Of a DNA stretch of 24,774 nucleotides, positions 14,867-21,036 are shown in pieces. The DNA comes from an uncultured Propionivibrio sp. Lineage in GTDB: Bacteria > Pseudomonadota > Gammaproteobacteria > Burkholderiales > Rhodocyclaceae. The stretch spans positions 1-24,774 of the forward strand of contig CALHZD010000112.1 of assembly GCA_938040985.1 (NCBI GenBank). The letters run 5' to 3'. A program made the position numbers and the translations under genes. Below the pieces are notes generated by a model, which was not told the origin of the DNA, did not search any database, and saw only the letters and a program-made list of their open reading frames with translations. The number at the start of each line of letters is the position of its first letter. Positions within the stretch are counted from its first letter, which is position 1.

Positions 14867-15861
14867 ATCCGCGCCCCCATACGCTGCGCGCCTTTTACGC
14901 ATTTCTGGCGCGCAACCCATCGGTATTTACGCTCACGCTCATCGTTCTTGTCTGCCTGATCGTCGGCAGCATCAATCCGCGTTTCTGGCAGCTTGCCACG
15001 CTGTTCGACATTTTGCGCGGCTGCGTCGTGCTCGGTTTGTTCGCGCTCGGCGTGCTGGCGGTGCTCGCCGCCGGCGGGCTGGACGTTTCCTTCACGGCGA
15101 TCGCGGCGCTGACCATGTATTCGATCACGCGGCTGGTCATCGAGCAGGCGCCCGGCCTGTCCATCATCGCGATCTTTGCGCTGGGCGCCGGCGGCGGACT
15201 GCTGCTCGGCGCCATCAACGGCGTTCTGGTGCATACACTGCGCGCGCCTTCGCTGATCGTCACCATCGGGACGCAATACGTCATCCGCAGCCTGCTGCTG
15301 ACGTTCGTCGGCACCGCCCTGATCATCAACGTGCCCGAGGCGATGGAGTCATTCGGCAAACTGGCGCTCTGGCGTTACCAGACAGCGGACGGCGGTCTCG
15401 CCGTCCTGCCCGCCTTTGTGCTCGCGCTGGCCGCCGCCGCGCTGCTCACCTGGTGGATTCTCAACCGCACCCTGCTCGGCCGCGCCGTGTTCGCCATTGG
15501 CGGCAGCCTGCCCGTCGCCGAGCGTCTCGGCTTCCGCCTGCGCACGGTGCAGATTTTCGTCTTCGCCTACGCCGGCCTGCTCGCGGGCATCGCCGGCGTC
15601 ATCCACGTTTCCGGCAACCGGTTGGCCAATCCCTTCGATCTGGCTGGCAGCGAACTGGACGTCATCGCCGCGGTCATTCTGGGCGGCGCCCGCATCACCG
15701 GCGGCACAGGCACCGTCCTCGGGACGCTGCTCGGCGTCGTGCTGGTGACGCTGGTCAACAACAGCCTCGTGCTGGCCGGCGTTCCCAGCACCTGGCAAAA
15801 GGTCATCGTCGGCGCCTTCATCGTCCTGGCCGGCGCCATGTTCGCCAGCCGCTCCCCGTAA
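14854..15861 (+). CDS. Sugar-type ABC transporter permease (RbsC/LsrD-like), second subunit
   Basis: A 335-aa inner-membrane protein with about nine to ten membrane segments, different from but homologous to the permease at the start of the operon; the two probably form a heterodimeric channel as LsrC and LsrD do. Typical motifs are LAVLAAGGLDVSFTAIAALT, LLLGAINGVLVHTLRAPSLI and FAIGGSLPVAERLGFRLRTV (loop to the ATPase), and AAVILGGARITGGTGTVLGT, a hallmark of the family. GAGGAAG precedes the ATG, which lies inside the end of the ATPase gene. It is the last gene of the operon; 36 bp later the palindromic-unit array begins. Confidence 0.92.
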   Translation: MPGLNPRPHTLRAFYAFLARNPSVFTLTLIVLVCLIVGSINPRFWQLATLFDILRGCVVLGLFALGVLAVLAAGGLDVSFTAIAALTMYSITRLVIEQAPGLSIIAIFALGAGGGLLLGAINGVLVHTLRAPSLIVTIGTQYVIRSLLLTFVGTALIINVPEAMESFGKLALWRYQTADGGLAVLPAFVLALAAAALLTWWILNRTLLGRAVFAIGGSLPVAERLGFRLRTVQIFVFAYAGLLAGIAGVIHVSGNRLANPFDLAGSELDVIAAVILGGARITGGTGTVLGTLLGVVLVTLVNNSLVLAGVPSTWQKVIVGAFIVLAGAMFASRSP

Positions 15862-15896
15862 GCCTGATCGATCCGCCGCCACGCCGCACAGACCAG

Positions 15897-16145
15897 CGCC
15901 GGAGCCCGCGTAAACAGGGCGTCTCTGAGCAGGCGCCCGGAGGTCCTTTATTTACGGGCATTCCCGAAGGGCTGCCCGCTAGCCCTTGTATTTAGGGCAT
16001 CTCCAAGGAGGATGCTCTGAAGCCCTTGTAAACAGGGCATCTCCGAGCACCTTACCCGCAAATGCCCTATTTATAAGTGCTTCAAAGGTGCCTGCCCGCA
16101 AATGCCCTATCCATACGGGGTTGCGGGCAGCCCTTTTTAAAAGCC
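15897..16145. repeat. Short palindromic-unit array, block 2 (about six units)
   Basis: Six consecutive ~37-41 bp units run between the permease and uraA 3' ends. Their centres between GCCC-like and GGGC-like arms are GCGTAAACA, TTATTTAC, TTGTATTTA, TTGTAAACA, TATTTATAA and TATCCATAC. Linkers such as CATCTCCGAGCACC and GGTGCCTGCCCGCAAA join them. This is the most regular stretch of the array in the window. Confidence 0.75.
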
Positions 16146-16153
16146 AGACAATC

Positions 16154-16258
16154 TATAGCGGCTCGACTTTGCCAAAAGACAAGGCGGCGAGCCGCAGACA
16201 GTACGAGTAGTACGGCAAGGCGAGCCAACACCGTATTTTGGCAAAGGAAGACGCTATT
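16154..16258. repeat. Correia-like element, copy 5 (best preserved)
   Basis: 105 bp starting TATAGCGGCTCGACTTTGCC and ending TTTTGGCAAAGGAAGACGCT-AT. The core segments GACAAGGCGGCGAGCCGCAG, CAGTACGAGTAGTACGGC and AAGGCGAGCCAACACCGTA are intact. It ends 8 bp from the uraA stop codon and lies between two convergent operons, so it could form the 3' end of the upp-uraA transcript. Confidence 0.85.
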
Positions 16259-16265
16259 TAAGGTT

Positions 16266-17525
16266 TCAGCGCGATGCCTCGGCCGGCGAGCGCGGCAGCA
16301 GCAGGTTGAGCAGCACGGCGAGCACGCCGCACAGGCTGATGCCTTGCAGCGAGAAGCTGCCGAGGTTCACGCCCAGCCCGCCGATGCCCGTCACCAGCGT
16401 GATCGAGATGATGCACAAGTTACGCGCGCTGGAAAGGTCGACGCGGCCGTCGATGATCGTTTTGAGGCCGATGCCGGCAATCGAACCAAAAAGCAGCACC
16501 ATGACGCCGCCCATGACCGGCAACGGGATCGTTTGCAGCAGCGCGCCAAATTTGCCGACGAAGGCCATGAGGATGGCGAAACCGGCCGCCCAGGTCATGA
16601 TTGCCGGGTTGGCGTTTTTGGTCAGCATCACCGCGCCGGTCACTTCGCCGTAGGTCGTCACCGGCGGGCCGCCGAACAGGCCGACGACGCTGACGGCCAG
16701 CCCGTCGCCCAGCAGCGTCTGGTGCAGGCCGGGCGATTCGGTAAAGTCCCTGCCCGTCACCGAACCGATGGCCAGAATGCCGCCGACGTGCTCGACGATG
16801 GGGGCGATGGCGACCGGAATCATGAACAGGATGGCGGCCAGATTGAATTCCGGCCGTCCGAAGTCAGGAACGGCGAACCACGCCGCCTGCCTCACCGGGG
16901 AAAGATCGACAATGTCCAGGTAGAGCGAGACGGCGTAACCGACGGCGACGCCGACGAGAATCGGCACCAGTTTGAACAGACGCCGCGCGCGAATCACCGT
17001 CAGCATCGTCGCCAGCAGCGAAATGGTGGCGACCGAGAGCGCCGTGCCGTAGGGCACGACCTGCGCGCCGCCCGCCTTGCCCGTCGCCATATCGACGGCG
17101 ACCTGCGCTAGTCCCAGGCCGATCACCATGACGACCGGACCAATGACGACCGGAGGCAGCAGGCGATGGATAAACCCCACGCCGCGCCATTTGACGAGCG
17201 CGGCCGCCAGGTAATAGAACAGGCTGGCGGTGGCCAGCGCGCCGAGGGTGGCCGGCATGCCCCAGTTTTTGATCGACTCGATAATCGGCGCGATGAAGGC
17301 GAAGCTGGAGCCCAGGTAAATCGGCACCTGGCGCCGGGTGCAGGCCTGGAAGATCAGCGTGCCGACGCCGGCACCGAGCAGCGCCAGGCTGGGGTTCAAC
17401 CCCGTAAGCAGCGGCACCAGCACCGTGGCGCCGAAAGCGACGAAGAGAATCTGCGCGCCGGAAACCGCCGTGCGCCAGACCGGCTCGGCCGCCCCCTGCG
17501 CGGTAGGAATCACCGTTTTATTCAT
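16266..17525 (-). CDS. uraA: Uracil permease (nucleobase:cation symporter-2 family)
   Basis: An inner-membrane proton-coupled uracil importer of 419 aa with the ~14-segment NAT/NCS2 architecture. Recognisable stretches are QILFVAFGATVLVPLLTGLN, YLGSSFAFIAPI, LPPVVIGPVVMVIGLGLA, FGGPPVTTYGEVTGAVMLTK (conserved with UraA's GGPANTTYGE) and LPVMGGVMVLLFGSIAGIG. The Glu in TTYGE is a substrate-binding residue in E. coli UraA. ATG 17525 is chosen because GAGGGG precedes it; an in-frame ATG at 17540 has no ribosome-binding site. It starts 23 bp after upp, forming an upp-uraA operon. Confidence 0.94.
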   Translation of the reverse strand: MNKTVIPTAQGAAEPVWRTAVSGAQILFVAFGATVLVPLLTGLNPSLALLGAGVGTLIFQACTRRQVPIYLGSSFAFIAPIIESIKNWGMPATLGALATASLFYYLAAALVKWRGVGFIHRLLPPVVIGPVVMVIGLGLAQVAVDMATGKAGGAQVVPYGTALSVATISLLATMLTVIRARRLFKLVPILVGVAVGYAVSLYLDIVDLSPVRQAAWFAVPDFGRPEFNLAAILFMIPVAIAPIVEHVGGILAIGSVTGRDFTESPGLHQTLLGDGLAVSVVGLFGGPPVTTYGEVTGAVMLTKNANPAIMTWAAGFAILMAFVGKFGALLQTIPLPVMGGVMVLLFGSIAGIGLKTIIDGRVDLSSARNLCIISITLVTGIGGLGVNLGSFSLQGISLCGVLAVLLNLLLPRSPAEASR

Positions 17526-17548
17526 CGGCCCGCCCCTCATTCACCGCC

Positions 17549-18175
17549 TTATTTAGTGCCGAAAATCTTGTCGCCCGCATCGCCCAGCCCCGGAATGATG
17601 TAGCCGACCTCGTTGAGGTGGCTGTCGATTGCCGCCGTGAAAACATCCACGTCGGGATGCGCCGCATCGACAGCGCGGATGCCTTCCGGCGCAGCGACCA
17701 GGACAATGGCGCGCACATGCTGGCAGCCCTTGCGCTTGAGCATGTCGATGGTGGCGATCAGGGAGCCGCCCGTGGCGAGCATCGGGTCGATAATCAGCCC
17801 GATGCGCTCGTTGAGCTGGCCGACGAGGCGTTCGAAATACGGTTCCGGCATCAGGGTTTCGTGGTTGCGGGCAATGCCGACGACGCTGACCTTGGCGCCC
17901 GGAATCAGGTCGAGCACGCCATCGAGCATGCCCAGCCCGGCGCGCAGAATCGGCACGACCGTGACTTTCTTGCCTTTGATCTGCTCGATTTCGACCGGCC
18001 CGGCCCATCCCTGGATCGTGCATTTTTCCAGCTCAAAATCGCGGCAGGCTTCGTAAGTCAGCAGGCGGGCCAGCTCGGCGGTCAGCTCACGGAATTTTTT
18101 GGTGTTGATGTCGTTTTCGCGTAACAGCCCAATCTTGTGCTTGACGAGCGGGTGGTTGACTGCATGGATCGGCAT
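17549..18175 (-). CDS. upp: Uracil phosphoribosyltransferase
   Basis: Upp makes UMP from uracil and PRPP in pyrimidine salvage. The 208-aa length equals that of the E. coli enzyme. It starts MPIHAVNHPLVKHKIGLLR and contains VPILRAGLGMLDG, the PRPP loop LIIDPMLATGGSLIATIDML and the uracil-binding C-terminus IIPGLGDAGDKIFGTK. The open frame reaches 18214, but ATG 18175 is preceded by GGAG at good distance and matches the family N-terminus. It is the first gene of the operon with uraA. Confidence 0.97.
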   Translation of the reverse strand: MPIHAVNHPLVKHKIGLLRENDINTKKFRELTAELARLLTYEACRDFELEKCTIQGWAGPVEIEQIKGKKVTVVPILRAGLGMLDGVLDLIPGAKVSVVGIARNHETLMPEPYFERLVGQLNERIGLIIDPMLATGGSLIATIDMLKRKGCQHVRAIVLVAAPEGIRAVDAAHPDVDVFTAAIDSHLNEVGYIIPGLGDAGDKIFGTK

Positions 18176-18421
18176 GGGTGTTCTCCAAAAAGAGGAATGA
18201 ACAAAACGGCGCAAGGTTAACGGATTCGCGCGGGAAAATCATCCTTCCTCGCCGGCATTGACCGCTTTATACGAAAGGGGCTGTTTTCTTCCGCCTTCAT
18301 CTGTTTTCATCCGCTTCCATTCCTTTCTAGCCCGTTCCATCTCTTTCCATTCGCTTCCCGCCCATCGCCGGCCGCATCATTGCAGCAAATTGTGGGCGCC
18401 CTTAATTGCCGCACGCTCTTT
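18176..18421. other. Non-coding spacer upstream of upp with a pyrimidine-rich tract
   Basis: Contains the upp leader on the minus strand. On the plus strand at about 18286-18362 there is a T/C-rich tract of loosely repeating TTCCAT or TTTCAT motifs (such as CCGCTTCCATTCCTTTC and CTCTTTCCATTCGCTTCC). I see no gene; the long open frame starting at 18258 reads straight into the peroxiredoxin frame but has no family similarity before 18735. Confidence 0.4.
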
Positions 18422-18483
18422 CCGCCAGCCACGGCGTAAGGTGAGATCTGGCGGCCGCTTTCGATGGTTCCCCCATCGTTTTT
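18422..18483 (+). ncRNA. Candidate small structured RNA 3' end (two stem-loops, second a terminator)
   Basis: CCGCCAG (18422-18428) pairs with CTGGCGG (18448-18454). This is followed by a compact stem CGATGG-TTCCC-CCATCG (18462-18478) and TTTTT, an intrinsic terminator on the plus strand. No plus-strand gene precedes it in this spacer, so it may end a small RNA starting within 18240-18420 or attenuate a long leader of the peroxiredoxin gene. No promoter is proven. Confidence 0.35.
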
Positions 18484-18734
18484 CCACGCCGCTTTTCAGT
18501 GCAGTCCCGTTCTCGCGCACGGGGCGGCATCGCGTGTCAAAATATCAGCTGCGGTCTATCCGGCGCAATGAGCGGCCCCATCCCGACCGGGCATCCGGCA
18601 CGGCGGCGTGCCTTGCCGCACGGCAAAATGCTTGCCCGCGCGATAAACGCCATCCTTCCGGGCGTCGCGGGCGTCAATCATTGCAGCGGAACCGCCTGAT
18701 ACGAGGAAAATCACCCAAACCACCGAGGATTCCT
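18484..18734. other. Leader region of the peroxiredoxin gene
   Basis: No gene is supported. It contains back-to-back short hairpins near 18599-18628 (GGCACG-GCGG-CGTGCC and TTGCC-GCAC-GGCAA). A short reading frame starting at ATG 18568 has no ribosome-binding site and no recognisable similarity. Confidence 0.35.
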
Positions 18735-19208
18735 ATGAGTACGCTCCACTTTCCCGATATCGACATCCCTTCGACCGACGGCGCACCGTTCAATGCTGCG
18801 GCGGTACGCGGCAAGACACTGATTGTTTATTTTTATCCCAAAGACAACACGCCCGGCTGTACGACCGAGGCGCAGGAATTCCGCGATCTGCATGACGAAT
18901 TCGTCAGGGCCGGCGGCGTTGTGATTGGCGTTTCGCGTGACAGCCTGGCCTCGCACGAAAAATTCAAGGCAAAGCACGCCCTGCCCTTTGCGCTGCTTTC
19001 CGATGCCGACGAGCGCCTATGCACGCATTTTGGCGTCATCAAGGATAAAAAGCTCTACGGCAAGCCGGTACGCGGCATCGAACGCAGCACCTTCGTCTTT
19101 GACGGCAGCGGGCAGTTGCTGCGTGAGTGGCGCGGCGTCAAGGCGCCCGGTCATGCGCAAGAGGTACTCGATTTCGTGCTCGATTTTGTCCGTGCGTCAG
19201 CGCACTAG
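18735..19208 (+). CDS. bcp: Thioredoxin-dependent thiol peroxidase, BCP/PrxQ type
   Basis: Reduces hydrogen peroxide and organic hydroperoxides in the cytoplasm. The 157-aa sequence has the AhpC/TSA core with the peroxidatic Cys42 in FYPKDNTPGCTTEAQEF. The E. coli BCP resolving Cys five residues later is absent here (Ala/Gln at that site). A second Cys96 in DERLCTHFG aligns with a Cys that is also present in E. coli BCP, so the resolving partner is either Cys96 or an external thiol (inference). GVSRDSLASHEKFKAKHALP and the GIERSTFVFD region are typical. ATG 18735 has GAGGA upstream. The gene ends 52 bp before the PhoH gene and may be co-transcribed with it. Confidence 0.93.
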   Translation: MSTLHFPDIDIPSTDGAPFNAAAVRGKTLIVYFYPKDNTPGCTTEAQEFRDLHDEFVRAGGVVIGVSRDSLASHEKFKAKHALPFALLSDADERLCTHFGVIKDKKLYGKPVRGIERSTFVFDGSGQLLREWRGVKAPGHAQEVLDFVLDFVRASAH

Positions 19209-19260
19209 CGCCGCTATTATCCCCACCGCCTATCCGCTGCTGTTCTTTCTGGAGACGCCG

Positions 19261-20673
19261 ATGCCCCGCCGAACCGCCCGTCCGCCTCATCGCCTGCCCA
19301 AGCTCTTCATCCTCGATACCAACGTGCTGATGCACGATCCGACGAGCCTGTTCCGTTTCGAGGAAAACGACATTTTTCTGCCGATGAAGACGCTGGAGGA
19401 GCTCGACCACAACAAAAAGGGAATATCCGACGTTGCGCGCAACGCGCGACAGGCCACGCGCATGCTCGACGAGATCATCAGCCGCCGTGAAGACGGCATC
19501 GCCACGGGCATTCCACTGATTGAAGCCTCGCACGGTCTGGCCAGCGGCCGCCTGCTCCTGCAAACCGAGGCGGTTAGCATCGATCTGCACGGCGGCCTGG
19601 CGAGCGAACGGGCAGACAACCAGATTCTGGCCGTCGTCGTCCATTTGCAGCGCAAGTATCCAGAACGCGCGGTCATTCTGGTGAGCAAAGATATCAATAT
19701 GCGCATCAAGGCGCATGTCCTCGGCGTTCAGGCGCAGGACTACTTTAACGACCGGGTGCTTGAAGACATCGATTTGCTCTATCGCGGCATGCAGGCGCTG
19801 CCCGCAGATTTCTGGGAAACGCAGACAGACGGGCTGGAATCGTGGACGCAGGAAAACCGTACGCGCTACCGCATCCGGGGGGCCTTGTGCGCCAAACTGC
19901 TGATCAACGAATTCGTATATCTGGATACACCGGAGCCGTTTTCCGCCATCGTGCGCGAAATTTCGGGCAACTGCGCCGTGCTCGAAACGCTGATCGACTA
20001 TACGCACCCGAAACACAATGTCTGGGGGATTACAGCGCGCAACCGCGAGCAGAATTTTGCCCTCAATCTGCTGATGGATCCGGAAATCGACTTCGTCAGC
20101 CTGCTCGGCCAGGCGGGCACCGGCAAGACCTTGCTGACGCTGGCTGCCGGCTTGACCCAGGTGCTCGACGAAAAGCGCTATCAGGAAATCATCATGACGC
20201 GCGCCACGGTCTCCGTCGGCGAGGACATCGGTTTTCTGCCGGGCACGGAAGAAGAAAAAATGGCGCCGTGGATGGGGGCGCTGGAAGACAACCTGGAAGT
20301 CCTCAGCCATACCGGCACGACGGGCGGCGACTGGGGGCGCGCGGCAACGCAAGATCTGATCCGCAACCGCATCAAGATCAAGTCGCTCAATTTCATGCGC
20401 GGCCGCACCTTTCTCAACAAGTTTCTGATTATCGACGAGGCGCAGAACCTGACGCCAAAACAGATGAAAACGCTGATCACGCGCGCTGGCCCGGGCGCCA
20501 AGGTCGTCTGCATGGGCAATATCGCGCAGATCGATACGCCCTACCTGACCGAAGGCAGTTCAGGGCTGACCTTTGCCGTCGACCGCTTCAAGGGCTGGGC
20601 GCACGCCGGCCATGTCACCCTGCAACGCGGCGAACGTTCGCGGCTGGCCGACTACGCAGCGGAGATGCTCTAA
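19261..20673 (+). CDS. PhoH family ATPase with N-terminal PIN domain (PhoH2/PhoL type)
   Basis: A 470-aa fusion of a PIN-like ribonuclease domain and a PhoH ATPase. The PIN part (about 1-140) begins LFILDTNVLMHDP with acidic Asp19, continues MKTLEELDHNKKG and later VILVSKDINMRIKA, giving the expected acidic set. The ATPase part (about 250-470) has Walker A GQAGTGKT (283-290), RATVSVGEDIGFLPG and Walker B FLIIDEAQNLTPKQM, then MGNIAQIDTPYLTEGSSGL, all conserved in PhoH. Homologues have been shown to unwind and cleave RNA; the cellular role here is not known. GGAG precedes the ATG at 19261. The longer frame open from 18925 only overlaps the peroxiredoxin gene in another frame. Confidence 0.95.
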   Translation: MPRRTARPPHRLPKLFILDTNVLMHDPTSLFRFEENDIFLPMKTLEELDHNKKGISDVARNARQATRMLDEIISRREDGIATGIPLIEASHGLASGRLLLQTEAVSIDLHGGLASERADNQILAVVVHLQRKYPERAVILVSKDINMRIKAHVLGVQAQDYFNDRVLEDIDLLYRGMQALPADFWETQTDGLESWTQENRTRYRIRGALCAKLLINEFVYLDTPEPFSAIVREISGNCAVLETLIDYTHPKHNVWGITARNREQNFALNLLMDPEIDFVSLLGQAGTGKTLLTLAAGLTQVLDEKRYQEIIMTRATVSVGEDIGFLPGTEEEKMAPWMGALEDNLEVLSHTGTTGGDWGRAATQDLIRNRIKIKSLNFMRGRTFLNKFLIIDEAQNLTPKQMKTLITRAGPGAKVVCMGNIAQIDTPYLTEGSSGLTFAVDRFKGWAHAGHVTLQRGERSRLADYAAEML

Positions 20674-20957
20674 CGCCGCATAAAACTGCTGATCAGCTAG
20701 GCGGCGAATTGGCGACAGGAGACAAAGGAGACAAAAGCAGATGGCAGCCGGGCAGAACCATGCAGAACCAATCGCCACTGCGGAAACTGACCTAGCACCC
20801 CGGTCTTTCTCCCTTTTTTCTCTTTCAATCCTTCCGCACGCAGCCTATGCATGCCTTTTGCGCGCCCTGCACGCCGCGGCATACACTCCGCCATTTGCAG
20901 GGATTTTCCACGATCGACTTTGCTCGGCGGCCAGCCGCTCTTCGCCCGATTTCACGC
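20674..20957. other. Spacer after PhoH gene
   Basis: Just after the stop, CGCCGC and GGCGGC can pair around a palindromic GCTGATCAGC, without a T-run. A tandem 9-bp repeat GGAGACAAA x2 (20718-20735) precedes an ATG at 20741 that opens a 73-codon frame. The frame resembles no family I know and its ribosome-binding site is 10 nt away, so I do not call it a gene. The rest holds a T/C-rich stretch and no further feature. Confidence 0.35.
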
Positions 20958-21015
20958 TATAATCGCCGCGACTTCGTAGAGCCGTGCGCCTTATTAGACA
21001 CGGCTTTGTTTTTTG
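20958..21015 (+). promoter_or_regulatory. TATAAT box followed by a leader terminator hairpin (attenuator-like)
   Basis: A perfect TATAAT (20958-20963) lacks a good -35. Some 10-15 nt after the predicted start, AGCCGTG (20980-20986) pairs with CACGGCT (20999-21005) across a 12-nt loop, followed by TTGTTTTTT. This intrinsic-terminator shape sits just before the ribosome-binding site of the next gene, so transcripts would either stop as a ~45-nt RNA or read through. Confidence 0.5.
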
Positions 21016-21036
21016 ATCGGAGGATAGGAGAATCGA

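Noticed and set aside
19138..20352. 404-codon minus-strand open frame
   Set aside because: It is antisense to the PIN-PhoH gene, with no recognisable motifs.
20741..20962. 73-codon frame after phoH preceded by a tandem GGAGACAAA
   Set aside because: The ribosome-binding site is too far from the ATG, there is no similarity, and the frame ends in the promoter region of the next gene. It is kept only as a note in the spacer entry.
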